From assembly GCA_026210745.1 (NCBI GenBank), contig CP110631.1:1-64000 (forward strand): a DNA stretch of 64,000 nt. Direction: 5' to 3'. Positions 19,851 through 32,333 of this stretch are shown one piece after another; positions within the stretch are counted from its first letter, which is position 1; each line of letters starts with the position of its first letter. The position numbers were made by a program, and so were the translations under genes. Below the pieces are notes generated by a model. It was not told where the DNA came from. It did no database searches and saw only the letters and a list, made by a program, of their open reading frames with translations. The DNA comes from Exobasidium rhododendri (lineage: Eukaryota; Basidiomycota; Exobasidiomycetes; Exobasidiales; Exobasidiaceae).

Positions 19851-21992
19851 CTACTTGTCGATGTTCTGACTTGCAAACGGCGATCGACTTCTCAAATCTG
19901 CACCATAACGGAGCAAAATGAAGGGGACGATCGCGAGCAAAGCAGCCACAAAGCCCAGCAAGCTTGATGCCCATGGATACGTCATGCCCTCGTACACTGT
20001 CGAGTAAAGAGTATCAGCGCCTTGACTCCGAAACAACATTGTACGAGACTTACTCTGCGTCGCAAATAGAGGAAAGGCTACAAACAAAATTCGTCAGCTT
20101 GGGGACGTCTACACCCACGGAGAGCTTCTCTATCTCACCTGTCGCTAGGAGATTCCGCAGAAACCCTTGCGCTGCGATTGCCGACGCAGTATACTCGCCG
20201 TAGCATTCAGAGAGATACACAAAGATGCTGACCTGGAGATGCGGAACGATGAGCGTCAGTATGAGATCATTGTGAGATCATTGTAAGCTATGAGCGAGAC
20301 TGACATAGAAGAGGAATAAACCAATCATCAAGACGGATGTGCCAATCTGAGGGACAATCCAGTGGATCGATCCTGGCTTCGCAGTCCATGCATACCAGAA
20401 GAAGCCTTTAAAAACAAGTTAAGCACATTGAAGAAAGGCGTGACGTTGGCTGCACTGACGAACTCACCTGCGGAGAAGACGATACCCCCTGCGCAGGCCT
20501 TGTACAGCTGTTGCTCTGGCGACTTGAATGGGTCTTTTAGTTGCCGATCCCACACGATGGAAAGAGCAAAGCCGATCAAGGCACCGACAGAGAGGCCGGT
20601 GAATGCGAGGCCTTGCGTAGCTGAGATGAATCCGTACGGCTCAAATACGAGAGGGAGCGTCTCGAGAAAGCCATAGAGACACGCCCAGGCAAAGGCGATC
20701 CAAAGGCAGAGCGCCAGTGTGATTGGCTCCTGAGTGAGAAACACTGTTCCAATAGGAAAGAGACAAGGTTCAGTCTTGATATCATCACATGCTCCAGTCT
20801 TGTTTCGTCTCTCGCACTCAACGGTCGAATGGCAGACTTGTGCAGCATATCACGGATCTGCTGCAGGACAGGCTTGTGCGAAGAAGAGTCGTCGTCGGAT
20901 GAAAAGCCTTCGCGTTCCTTGACGAGATTATTAAGAGTCTCATCTCGAAAGACGTAGACGATGAGCACGGCAGACGGTACTCCACTGATGAGCTGCACAA
21001 AATGAGGTAGGGATGAGTTGATCTCCTGTGATGGAGAAGCGGGGCCTCACTCACCAGTGCCCAATTTATCCACCGCCAGGAATCCTTGCGTCCGGCCCAG
21101 CTAAAGACGACTGGTCCGATGGCTGTGCCAAAGAGGGCAGAGAGGGCGAAGAAGGCCATCGGCAGTCGGCGGCTAAAAACGGGATAGGAGCGAAACAAAT
21201 TAGCCCCGAGTCGCCTTTGCCTCTTTCTCACAATAAGCAAAATTCACTCTTTAATGTCCCACAGATCAGATAGTGTGCCTCCCACCTAGAGGAATTAGAG
21301 ATTCATGCCGAGATCAGATGAAGAAGACTCCAAGTAGAGAGGAAAACGGGAAATGCACGCACCATTGTTGTTCCGACCGAAGCAGCGGCGCCTGCAATGA
21401 AGCGGGAAACAAGGACAGTCTGGATGTTCTGGGCGAGGGCTGCCGGTAGGAAGAGGACTACAGAATGGATGCCAGTATCAGCGATCACGAACAGACCAGG
21501 AGAAGACAGAAGGACTCACGAAAAAAGATTGCATACGAGACGATGTAGATGTTCCTCCTGCCCACAGTCTCTCCAAGGGGCGCCAAAATTAGAGGAAAGA
21601 CTGCGACGGCGATGGTGTAGCTGCATGAAGAAGTCGTCAGGGCCACACTAGTCAGCAAAGGGTAACAAAGCAGCAGCTCACAGTGATAGCCCAGAGACGA
21701 CCAGCTCTTTTGGTGAGTGCAGATCTGTGACCATGCCATCAATGCCCACCGAATAGGCAGAAGGGGCAATCTGAGCGAGGCTCGACATATAACATGCGGT
21801 CAGAGTGATGACCCATTTTCGAGATCGGCTCCAGTTGAGTGGATTGCGGGGGCTCGAAGACCACGACTTGGATGTCTGCTCCTTCTCGATATCCTTCTGA
21901 ATGCCGCTTTGCCTACGAGAAGAGCGCTCGTGAGCTGGAATCAGGCTGAGGTCCGAAGACTGGTGGCTTCTAAGCTCGCATGGCTGGTCCAT
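19851..21992 (-). CDS. MFS exporter, DHA1 type (MFS-1), 11 exons
   Basis: Eleven exons starting at ATG 21992 stay in phase to the TAG at 19851 and give 492 residues. The + strand segments are 21682-21992, 21520-21620, 21363-21457, 21248-21285, 21055-21172, 20818-20992, 20468-20743, 20305-20405, 20139-20232, 20054-20077 and 19851-19996. Family landmarks are the NPLNWSRSRKW entry before TM1, LGETVGRRN in loop 2-3, GGTLSDLWD, WRWINW, EPITLALCLW opening the second half, and a C-terminal RYGADLRSRSPFA tail. Drug:H+ antiporter 1 proteins export drugs, polyamines or metabolites across the plasma membrane. The substrate is unknown. Its convergence with TF1 suggests joint regulation (inference). Confidence 0.93.
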
Positions 21993-23183
21993 CGATGTCG
22001 ACCTCGTCTATAGAGATGTGAGATCTGCGATGATGCTGTCGAGTCAAAGCGAAGATGGGCGAGGTGTTCACGCAGAGTAGTGCCATTGCTGCCTGCTGCT
22101 TTATGTGAGATGAGACGAATTTGCAAGATTTCACTCTCAGGTCATAGTCACACGAGTGTGGTTGACAAATCTCTTTCTCTTCTCCGTGTTGTTTGATTGC
22201 AAACAAGAAATGCTCCGCTCTAAATTTGAAATTAATTCTTCATATTTGAGATCTGACAGTTCTGTTCGCGAGTATCTGACCAACACGCGTAGATATCTAT
22301 ACTGAATCAGATTGGTGACAAGCAAATGACGTAGAAGCGGCTGCTTAGTAAGCGTTGTCTTTTTTACGCGAATATGAAGGCCCCTCTTGACTTCACATTC
22401 TATTCTTCCACGCAGGCTTATTAAGTCTCTGCCAGATGCTTCGGCGTCAAACAATCGATGATGGAGATGCGAAAGCCTGCCAATGGAAGCGTCACGATCA
22501 AAAAGTGTGAGCGTCTGTCCTCTTCCCTTCAGCCTTCTCTGGGAGAGGCCAGCCCGGTGGAGGTCGACAAGTTTGTCTTCGGAGCTCCTAGACAGGGTGT
22601 CCATAGCAAGATTTGAGTCATCCGATCTTCTCAGGCGGTTCCCTGTAGCCACCACTGCGCTACTGTCGGAAAAAGACCTCGTGGAGCCTTTTGGCAAGCT
22701 CGAGACTTGTTCCTCTGGCGCTGATCACAAGGGCTTATGCTTGATTCTTGTATGAACTCCTTACTCGCATGGCCACTACCAATAGCGGACGGCAAGGTAA
22801 TGTACCCGGCAAGCAAAGAAACGAGCCCCCACAGTTCTAATACGCCTTTTGAGAGATATTGGAGACGCGCTAGGACCGAGCTAAACTACAATTTCTGGCA
22901 TGATGCGAGAGCATGTCCAGGGAGGTCTCACACATCGTTCTTTGCACCCCGCGATTTCGTTCCTAAGTTGTCACGCGTTTAGGATGCGAACGTCAAATCC
23001 AGGCACCTTATCTGTGTCCAAAAGATCACATTCACCTATTTGTGACCGCACGAAAGTCTGCAGCTTTAGCTTCTGTGCGTCTTGCGTCTGGGAATTTCCT
23101 ATCTGGAGTGCGCAGTCATTGCCCGGTGCATTTTCTTTCATTCTTCTCACGACAGGCAAGGGGAAGTCTGTCTCTTCACTACC
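21993..23183. other. Gene-poor intergenic region
   Basis: A 186-codon minus frame at 22137-22697 begins at TTG, has no domain, and is composed of low-complexity Arg/Ser/Leu sequence; it is not accepted as a gene. The rest is presumably promoter for the exporter (left) and the thioesterase-like gene (right). Confidence 0.4.
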
Positions 23184-24232
23184 ATGTCGAGCATCTTGGC
23201 TGATCAGATTGACTTACAGCCAGTCGATTCGCACAATTACACTTCTTCCTGGCACCTTGATTGGACAGCCGGGCCTGGTGAGTGCAACAAGCATTGAGAA
23301 GAGACAAAGACTCTGACCCATCATCTGATGCCTAAGCTGTTCACGGTGGTTGCATTGCTGCCCTCATTCATCACACTGCCATACGGCACACCACAACTAC
23401 ACTAGCTGGACTGAAACAACCAGACATCCTATCCCTTCACTACGACTTCTTGACATCAAGTACTGCTAGCCCTTTCCTGATAACAGTTACTGAGCTCAAG
23501 GTTGGCAAGATAATCAGCTCGATCCGACTAGAATTGCGACAAAGTGATGTACTCCGTGTGGTGGCCATTGCTACGTTGATCAATTTCGATGTTCCGTTGG
23601 GCCCCACCGCCGACACCGGGTGGATTTTAAGTCCTCCCTTCAAATCTGTTCCCGATTTCGAGAAGATTACTCTGGAACAACCAGACGACGACTGGGTTTC
23701 CGGAATCATGACCGGAGAAGTGTACCCTTTCACCAACAGGATCTTGCTTCTCTACCCGCGCATTGGCAGTCCCATAGGTGGTCCACTGGATATTTGGAGT
23801 AAGTTTGGTGGTGAAGAGAAGATCAGCGGTGCCTACCTCTCGCTGCTGGCCGACACTGTACCGTCGATGTCTGATACACTGCTGCACAATGGAGGCCTGT
23901 TTGACGCACATCGATTTGCTCATATACTGCAAACAGGCGCAAAGGAGCATCCCGGCGTTCCGACAAAGGCGCACACGACACTGCGAGAAGCGGCAAGGGC
24001 CACCATATGGAACAACACCGTCAGTCTGGACATTGACTTCAAGAAGAGACTGCCAAAAGAAGGCCTCGACTGGATTCATATGCGACTCCTGACAAAAAGG
24101 CTGCAGAACGGGCGCATGGATCTGGATATGACAATGTGTGACGATAAGCTGGATATCATCTGCTCAGCGCGGCAGATCGTCCTTGTTCTCGAGGCCAAGA
24201 AGAAGTTTACCAAGCCCTCGTCGAGGATGTAG
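23184..24232 (+). CDS. Thioesterase-like (hotdog-fold) protein, 2 exons
   Basis: Exon 1 (23184-23277) and exon 2 (23337-24232), separated by a 59-bp intron, encode 329 residues. The N-terminal part has the acyl-CoA thioesterase-like pattern WxLDW...VHGGCIAALIHHTA, and DILSLHYDFLTSS, typical of the fungal 'thioesterase-like superfamily' (tandem hotdog). Such proteins hydrolyse acyl-CoAs or act in secondary metabolism, but no specific substrate can be deduced. It stands between the MFS-1 gene and a zinc-cluster regulator on the same strand. Confidence 0.8.
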
Positions 24233-24895
24233 CAGTGTATCATGATGTATAATAAGACGCGATCCAAATGCAGACAGGCGGGTCCGCCTTATGAATGCAA
24301 TGTCCAGACCTTTACCAAATCAGTCAACCTTCACAGAAGGTGAGAGTCACATATCACAAGCGCACTCTTATGAATTCAGTATACTTCAGTCCGGTAGCTA
24401 GCGTTGAGGATGCGAGGGTCATGGTTTTCATCAGAATCACGTCAGCGTGTTCATGCCGTAAGATGGCCGTACTTGACCGAGTATATGCTAGTGTAGCTGG
24501 CTAGTCTCGAGCACATTCCCCCACACCTGTATCGAATAGACTTCTGCCCTAAATCCTCGAAGGCCTTCTGTCCTGACACACTATTTCTCGTCTCCATGTC
24601 TATTCCCTATTGAGATTTGAAGCTGCCCGTTACAATCCCCATAGGTCCTCGTCAGACTTGCGCGGCCACGTGGTGAAATCCTCTATCATTATCTAACGGT
24701 CGGAGGCTACGAGCGGTGATCTGTGCGGGAAGCGAAAAAGTCTAAAATAAGGTTACCCGCGTTTTGATGAGGAGAAGGGAGCTAGGAATGGGGTTGAGCA
24801 CTTGCTCCGGCTGAGTTGAAGCTTCCCTCCTGCCTCTCCCCTGTGCTCTTGTTGTAAGGGTGCTTAGAAGAGGCGTCGTCAGGAATCATACCGGC
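24233..24895. other. Intergenic region
   Basis: No gene is recognised. It is the presumed promoter region of the TF2 gene. Confidence 0.4.
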
Positions 24896-27063
24896 ATGGC
24901 TGGCACGAGCAAATTGCGACAGCGTCGACGTGTTCAATTGTCGTGCGATGGCTGCAGGCGCTACAAGAGAAAGGCACGTTCCAGAATGAGAATCGTTATA
25001 TAGCATCCCATCTGATATTCTATACCATCTTCTTCATCCCCAATCTCTCCACAACTCTTTCCTTGCAGTGCGATCGCACTTGTCCATGCGCAGAATGTCG
25101 CTTTCGTGGCAAGACGTGCAGTTTCGACGACAGTGCAGCGCAAACCACTCCAGGCAGCAACATGATACTCTTCCCATCAGACCCTCTTCCCTACGATTCA
25201 CGCCTTGATGAGCAGACTTGTTCACTCACTACTTCGCGCACCAGCCTGCAAGAGGGAGACTCTACGCATGAAAGCCGGCTAACAACTCCACCGACACCGT
25301 TCAGCGACACCAGCATCAGCTCGGTAGAGCGCCTGGAAGCTTTTATTTGCTCCCCCAACGCGCTGCATCACGTCATCGCTGCGTGGCGACAGGAAGACGA
25401 CTGGTACCACGAAGTCGTCCTAGACAGTCCCTTTATGACGGCAGTCTCGCAGCACCAGACGGTGTCTCTGCCGCTCGTCCGTCTCTACGCCGGTGTCATG
25501 TACGCAATCACGGCTCTCGTGGCACACACACATCCTTCCAAAGTAGAGGCCATTCTAATTCGGCTTAGCACTACAGCATCGTCTATCGCTGCATTCACAA
25601 CGGCAGAGGAAGTGGGAAGAAGCGCAGCGCAGGCCGCTTCGGCATGGTTAGCTCAAGTGACAGCTGATGATGATGATGCCGCGTCATGGCAAGCACCAGT
25701 GTTCCAGACTTCTTTCCTCCTAATGAAGCTGCACAAGTTCCTCGGTCGTTGGACAGAGTATAGACAGAGCCTCACTGTCGATCTGGCCAGACTACAGCGT
25801 GCCAAGTACCATCGCGTGTCGGGCATCATGCGAGATAAGACGAATACGTACCAGGAGAACAGTACGCGTCATCGCATCTTCTGGCATTACTATACTCTGG
25901 AGAGGTGTGTATGTCGGCTTGAAATGACTGATTGCCTCCTCTGTTGACATATGGTTAACTTCCCCTGCAGGCTCTCTTCCACCTTTGACGGCGTTCCCTA
26001 CACGATGCAAGCCCGCAACGCCGACATGTGGCTTATCCAGGGAACAGATGCCGTGCACATACATCATCTATGTGACGATCAGCGGCATTACAAAGGCGAG
26101 CAATTGGGCAGACCGCCTGGTTCTGTGACAAGTGCCATGAGTCTCACCTTGTCTCCTTGCGGCCAGCAGATGGCAAGACTCGCCGCTCAAGCGGGCCGCT
26201 TCCAGGATCAGATTGCCACTCTGAGCACCACGCGAACCTTGTCACCTCACCAACGCTTCGGGCGAGGGAACACGATTGCTGCCGAGATCGAGGAGGACCT
26301 GTTCGACATGCAGAACCGCTTTACACTTGAGGCCCTTCCGCCACAGCACAGCCTCCTCGTGTCAATTGGTCTTGCCCGCGTTCGCCGTGACGTGGCTATC
26401 CTCTTGTGCGGCAGTCTACAACTCAACTTGGACGATGCAAAAGACTGGGAGTCTTCCGCTCGGCAGCTACATCACAGACGACTTGATCTAGACAGGGCAC
26501 TCATTCAATGCGCTGTGGATCATTCTGGACGGGTCATGCTCTCAAAATTGGGAGAACCATTCTTCACTAATTTTATTTGCGACTCTGTAATGGCGCTTGC
26601 TGGTAGTCTGCAGCAGGAAGGGATCGAGCAAGACTATGTGTGCCGAGACACAACTTTACAGGTTCTCAAATCTGCCACGGTCGGACGCAACCTTCTCGTC
26701 GCCATCGCAAAGCAGAGTGAATTGGCAGAGAATCACAGACTAGCCGCAAGAGCGAGTCAGCTGCTGGCTAGTGTCGTGGAGCAAATGTGCAGCGTGTCGG
26801 ATACAGCGATGTCGCTGAGCACAGACATACTCGACATGTCTCGTGTGGTCTCGTTAGATGCATGCCTGTCTGTAGCAGTATCGTTCCTGGCAAAGGAGAC
26901 AGTCTTTCCTGATGTCGAAAATGCAGAGGGGTGGCTAGACTGGATCGCCGCGTATCCCGCCCTTCAGCAGATCTTTGACTTGCCACCCAGCTGTATAGAT
27001 CCGGTGCAAACACTCAACAATACGACACCATTCGATTCTTTTGGCGGCGAATCTTACAGCTAG
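24896..27063 (+). CDS. Zn2Cys6 transcription factor (TF2), 3 exons with a GC-AG intron
   Basis: Exons 24896-24973, 25069-25904 and 25971-27063 give 668 residues. The first junction is AAG|GCACGT...TTGCAG|TGC: a GC donor lying exactly before the third cluster cysteine. Only this splice restores the canonical cluster, with Cys at 17, 20, 27, 33, 36 and 43 (CX2CX6CX5CX2CX6C). The second intron (66 bp) is GT-AG. The remainder is helical and resembles the regulatory region of fungal zinc-cluster proteins. Its 3' end nearly touches the convergent SDR gene. The target genes are unknown. Confidence 0.9.
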
Positions 27064-27112
27064 CTACTACCAAACAAGGCAAAAATTGGGAGAGGGAGGA
27101 ACAAGGCCACCT

Positions 27113-28011
27113 TTACCACGGCGCGACTCCTGCTCTACGGAGACACTTGCCGTGTTCACTGTCTCGTTTGCCGTCGATGACGTCCTTGACGAACGCGGCT
27201 CCAACAGACGGGTCCAGTGCTCCCATTCCTTTGAGCTTAGCCGGAGTGAAGCCTCCCAAATTGGTTGCTAGGAAACCTGGATCGACAGCAAATACCTTGA
27301 CGGCGTCGTTGCTCAAGATTCTCTTCCACTCGAGCATGACCATATTGACGGCCGTTTTGGAAGTGCGGTACGCAGTGAAGCTGAACGTGGGAGGCTTGGG
27401 CCATCCTGCAGGTGGCTTCCCTGCCTGGACGGGAAGACCTCGACTGGCTTCCTCGAGAGAAGCAGTGCCACTCGATGTGAACACCAAGCGCGGACTGCTC
27501 GAGGCTATAAGCAGTGGCATGAATGCCTCTGTGACCATGTGCGAGCTCGTAACGTTTGTATCAAAGTTGGCATTCCACATATCCCTCATACCCATCTTGC
27601 CTGCAGCGTATTGCTGGTCGAATTGAGCGCCTGATATGATGAAAGTCAATAATGTCTGAGTACAAGGCATTCTCTAGTCTAAGCTTTCTGCGGCAACTCA
27701 CCGGCATTGTTGACCAAGACGTCGAGATGATCCGTCTTCTGAGCGACCGCAAGGACTGCATGAGCGATAGACTTATCATCGGTGATATCAATCACAATAG
27801 CCTCCACCTCGCTTGGTGATCGGTGTCTTGCCTCACCGAGTGCTTCCATAGCTTCGGCTGCCTTACCTGCTGAGCGACTTCCTAGGAAGATGTGGTAGCG
27901 CGTGTCAGAGGACTGTAGGAGGGTCTTGGTAATCTCGTAGCCAAGCCCTGAGCTTGCTCCGGTGATGAAAACATTTGTTGCTCTGGCATTCGTTGTCTCG
28001 ACTTGCGACAT
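27113..28011 (-). CDS. Short-chain dehydrogenase/reductase, 2 exons
   Basis: Exon 1 (28011-27702) and exon 2 (27630-27113), with a 71-bp intron in the NNAG motif, encode 275 residues. Classical SDR signs are the nucleotide-binding TGASSGLG, NNAG, a central Ser-containing strand (VFTSSGTAS) and the catalytic YRTSK. The Rossmann fold with these motifs predicts an NAD(P)-dependent oxidoreductase acting on an alcohol/ketone, substrate unknown. Only 50 bp separate its stop from that of TF2. Confidence 0.92.
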
Positions 28012-28612
28012 CTTGACCAGCCGAGTATTGTCAATTCTACATTGCTCTACTCGAACTTATATAGTCTTCAAAAGCGTCTCGATGTGAGCAATTTGATTGC
28101 TCCTCTCAGCTACGACGCGACAATCTGGCAAAATGCACAATCTCCGGCGGACTCAATATCTCCCAATGTCAGTGCACAATGTCAGTGCGAGCGCCAGACA
28201 GGCTGTTCTGCATAATTAATGTCCGCCGGACTAAAGTGGGATTCGCGATTGCGGCGGTGGATTTACCGCGGACATTTGCCTCGGGGGGCGCATTGACTGA
28301 AACTGGCCTCATCGGCAGCGTAGTAGAGGAAGTAGAGGAAAGGTAATGCCTAAAGTCATCACTTTCTTATACAGGCTTGTGAATCTCGGTTTTTTGATAG
28401 GAAGATAGCCATCAGATAGGCAGGGTACTAAAGAACTCAATTCATCATAGCTTTCAATGTGCGAATGCAAATGGAGACAACGTTCCGTATATATGATCTT
28501 ACTTCTTTTCCAAGAACTTGCATCACCAGGAGAATATTCAGCAAGGATAGTCTACTCTGTTGCCTTTTTGGTTTGCCTTCATATACTCGTCATGCAACCT
28601 TAGATTGCTCGA
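28012..28612. other. Intergenic region
   Basis: No gene is recognised. It holds the SDR promoter on the left and the M20 3' end on the right. Confidence 0.4.
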
Positions 28613-29869
28613 CTATGCCAGATACTCTCGCAACGCCAAGACGTACACTTTGATCAGCGACGTGTATTCCCTGATCGACACCCGCTCTTCATTCGATGCC
28701 ATCGTCAGGGGCGAGAGACCGTACGTGTAGGCCGGTATTCCAGCGTACCTCCAGAATTTGGCATCTGTACCGCCCAGACCTGGAAGGGCGACTGGCTTGA
28801 ATTTATTAATCTCCTCTGCTTGTCGAGTAATGCAGCGGACGATCGGATGATCCTTGTCGCACATGTTCGAGGGATTGCTTGCAGCTGCTTGTTCACGTAC
28901 TTTTATGCTGGGGAATTCCGTCAAAATGTCGTCGATCTCACAGAGTACCTCTTCCTTGGCCAACCCGATCGGCGTTCGAATGTCGATCTGAATCTCTGCT
29001 GAAGAAGGGATCATGTTGACCTTAAGGCCGCCCTGCCACACCCCCACGTTCACAGTCGGATACAAAAAGAGCAATGCTGCCCCCTTTCCCATACTCTCAT
29101 TCGCTGCATCTCGTACGCTTTCTTTTTCCAGGTGCTTCCTAAGTTCCTCGGGTAGAGATGGCCTCAAAGCTTCTACTCGTTGGATCACCTCAGCAACGAA
29201 CTCGACACCGATACGGTTGGCGCCTTTGCTGAGGTTCAAGTACGGTCCTAGTGCCCCTTTGGTCTGTATCGAGGCAGTCAGTCGATGTGTTCCCTTTTCG
29301 CCAAATCGAATACTTTGAAGGCCGCCTGGTTCTGCATTCAGCAGCAAATCCCCTCTGCACTGCAAAGGCACGTTCTCCAGCAGCCATTTGGAGCCCCATT
29401 TTCCGCCCGTCTCCTCATCAGACACCATGGTCAGTGTCACGCTTCCCCGCAGTGTGTCTCTACATCGATACAGATAACAGAATGCCGCGAGTATAGCAGC
29501 AGTGCCAGACTTCATGTCGACTGTCCCACGACCGTAGATGAACTCGCCGTCGTTGTCTCCGCTGAGTGGATCGCGATTCCAGTCCTTTCGCGCGCCGGTG
29601 GGGAAGACGTCGATGTGACCATTGAGCACCACATGCGGCCCGTCTCCGGCCAGTCCCTTGAATGTGGCCACGATATTCGGCTTGTCGTTATGAGGCGCAT
29701 ATATCCTGTGCGCTATTCCCGCTTCCGAAAGATGCGTGATCAGGAAGTTACTGGCTTCTCGCGTGTCGCCCGGAGGATTCGGTGAAGCGATCCTCACAAA
29801 GGTTTGCAGCAGTGCTGTGTGAGCTTCTCTCAGTCCTTCCAGCTCCTGCGAGACATCTGAATCTGTCAT
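28613..29869 (-). CDS. M20-family metallopeptidase/deacylase
   Basis: An intronless frame of 418 residues from ATG 29869. Metal-binding and catalytic motifs are GHIDVFP (His85, Asp87), GRGTVDMKSG (Asp118), DEETGG (Glu152/153), NAEPGG, and the dimerisation lid between about 200 and 300. The family (ArgE/DapE/carboxypeptidase G2-like) removes acyl or aminoacyl groups from amino-acid conjugates. The usual C-terminal zinc-ligand His is not evident: the position reads TMASNEERV, a Met variant seen in some subfamilies. The gene lies between the SDR and an MCT-like carrier on the same strand, so a shared catabolic role is possible. Confidence 0.9.
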   Translation of the reverse strand: MTDSDVSQELEGLREAHTALLQTFVRIASPNPPGDTREASNFLITHLSEAGIAHRIYAPHNDKPNIVATFKGLAGDGPHVVLNGHIDVFPTGARKDWNRDPLSGDNDGEFIYGRGTVDMKSGTAAILAAFCYLYRCRDTLRGSVTLTMVSDEETGGKWGSKWLLENVPLQCRGDLLLNAEPGGLQSIRFGEKGTHRLTASIQTKGALGPYLNLSKGANRIGVEFVAEVIQRVEALRPSLPEELRKHLEKESVRDAANESMGKGAALLFLYPTVNVGVWQGGLKVNMIPSSAEIQIDIRTPIGLAKEEVLCEIDDILTEFPSIKVREQAAASNPSNMCDKDHPIVRCITRQAEEINKFKPVALPGLGGTDAKFWRYAGIPAYTYGLSPLTMASNEERVSIREYTSLIKVYVLALREYLA

Positions 29870-29996
29870 GAAAGATCGTCGTCGGAGAAGGAGAGTTGCT
29901 TTAGCTCCTGCATGGATGGGAATGTGTATATGACTCGAATTACTCTTGACATAGAAGCTGGCTTGTGCGTCGCATTTCTTCGGAAATTACCCGGTA

Positions 29997-32023
29997 TTAC
30001 GCGCTTGTGTAAGTCGACGTTTCGTTGCGAACATGAGGCTCTCGACAGTGCAGTGAAGCGGTCAGCCGGGGACTTCTTTCGAGGATACGTCTGATCTTAC
30101 AAACATCTACGTCTTGTCGTTGACCGAAGTGACGCTTGTCATATGAGCTAATATCGTTGTGCATTGCAGTGGCTGGTGTGGAATGTACAAATCTCCTCAG
30201 AGCTGCTCTTGCAAATTTGACGCAAAATGCCTTTCGACGCAGGTATGTAAGCAGAGGCGAGCATAGGGCGAGTGCTACCATACAGGCTCCGACGAATATG
30301 ATCAGGCCTTCAAAGCCAAGAGCACCGAAGCCTACTTTTGCTTGAGTCTTCTGTGGATGATAAAGTGCGGCTGCGACGAGCGGTCCAATGATCGAGGCCA
30401 AGCCCCTGACGAAGGTGAAAGAGAGAATGACGTTGGCCGTCTGCATTCCTTTCAGTCGAGAAACGTCGTAGGCCGCTGCTGACCAGGTGGAGCAGTAACT
30501 ACCAGCAGCCATGCCAAACAGCAGCACAAAGAAGACAAGTCCGACGAGTGATTGAACCAGACCAAGCAGCAAAAGAGCAGACAAGGCTCCGATCACACCG
30601 ATGACCAATATGATACCGGGATAGGCGTACCGATCACATGCATAGCCGCTAGAGAAAGAGTAGAGAGGGTAAGCGTAGAAGAAGGAATAAGCAGGACTGT
30701 CCGAAAGACAAAAATTTAAACTCACACCATGATCTCTCCCGTCAGCGCAGCGCCATTGAAGGCTGCGACGATTCCTGTCGATGTACTCCGCGAAAGACCC
30801 AGATTGGTGCAATAGACGGCCAAGTAGAAACTGACACTGAAGAAGCCCATGCTTGCGAACAGAGTGGAGAACGCCTAAACATGATGAGAAGAAGGTGCAC
30901 AAGACGTGTGTGAAAAAGTGTGTAGTATGAGGAGCCGCAGCGATCGATACTCACTTGAATGAGCCATAAGGGAGAGAGCATGAACGACAGTGCGTCTCGC
31001 CACTTTCTCCACCCTTCTTTTGATCTTGCCCGTGCTCTAGAGGGACTACCTGTGTCAGTGCTCTGTCGCGGCTGGCTTGACCAAGGAAGACCGGAAGGTG
31101 TCGCTTTGGTGGTGGGAAGCCGTGAGCGGATGAAGTAGCTCAGTACCCCACCTCCCGACATGATGACAAATGCCCAGATGCGCAACGTCCATGAAAAACC
31201 CAAATGATGCAACGAGGCATTGAGCATGACTGTGTGGAGGAAGAGTTTGAGACTCAGCTTTACTCTATAGCGGTGGAGGGTACATAGGACGGTCCTCACA
31301 TGGATATACTATACCGCCCGTTCCGGCGCCCGCTGCAGAAGAGAAACATGGTGAGGGATTCAGTGCGAATTCCCTTTGTGATGCAGCAGCAAGATGATAA
31401 GATGACGCACCAAAAGCAATACCATTCGCCAGTCCTCTCCGCTTAGAGAACCATTGAGGGAGCCAGATGAGGTAGTTTATCGTTCCAAGACCAAGTGTGG
31501 TGCCGGGAATGAGCCCCATGAAGATCACCAGGACCGGCAAGCTTGTTTCAAAGCTAGCAATGAGCAGACTGACACCTGCAAGTTGCAAGCATGCAAAGCT
31601 CATCAGCTGGTTCCGATGGGCGAAGCGAGCCCAGACTCCCCTCATGATTGCAGGGGCAAAGTATGTAGACGACACAAGCAATGTACCAATGATGCTCGCC
31701 TCGACGTTGGTGGTGCCTTTGCGAGGTGACTGTGATGACTTTACAAGATAGTCTTGGAAGATAGAGAAGCTGAACGCTCCTCCCAGACAGAGAAGCTCCA
31801 TCAAGAAAGCCGAGGCCAGAAAGGTCCATGCTCGGAACCCACCATCGATCGGCGGTAGCTTACGGGAAGCAGAGTTGTGGCCGCACTGCTGAGATAATGG
31901 AGGGATGTATTGATCACCATTGCCCATGTCGAGTCTCTGCAAAGCTTCTGCTTCTGAGGTCGCTTCGAATGTCAAGACGTCGGCCTTGCGAATAGGCTGC
32001 AGCTGCATTCCATCCGTCTCCAT
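29997..32023 (-). CDS. MCT-like MFS transporter (MFS-2), 5 exons
   Basis: Exons 31411-32023, 31300-31332, 30955-31229, 30726-30874 and 29997-30648 stay in phase and give 573 residues. The monocarboxylate-porter signature is clear: PPIDGGFRAW before TM1, FSFSIFQDY in TM1, GTINYLIWLPQWFSKRRGLANGIAFG, then the glycine-rich AGAGTGG segment and a second six-helix half. Fungal relatives move monocarboxylates or related acids across the plasma membrane. The last 60 residues lack family features, so the final exon might end earlier through an unseen intron. A short exon of 33 bp is notable. Confidence 0.85.
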
Positions 32024-32333
32024 GATTTCCCTAGAGAATCAAGGCGGATAGGTGTGAGAGAGGCTGCGGAAGTCGTTGTGCACAGCTAGAGAAGACGGGT
32101 ACTTGTGGAAGGGATGGACGAGTCATTTGTGACGATGGTCCACCTACCAGGTGAGCATCGGCAGTTTCCCGGCCTAAAAGTCGGCAATATATTCGGACAA
32201 AAAAATCGAAGAGTTCGCATCTCGCGCGTCTGATTCGATTTAGTGCTGCAGGAAGGTCGGCGGCCATACCTATTTAAAACATGGGAAGTATGAGCGCACC
32301 TCAACATGAATTTTGTCTTCTCTATTCGACGTC
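32024..32333. promoter_or_regulatory. Divergent promoter region
   Basis: 310 bp between the start codons of the MCT-like gene and the B3/B4 gene, with a TATTTAAAA-like element near 32271. No specific sites were recognised. Confidence 0.35.

Noticed and set aside
22137-22697. 186-codon minus-strand open frame
   Set aside because: It begins at TTG, has no domain or splice context, and its composition is low in information. Not enough to call a gene.
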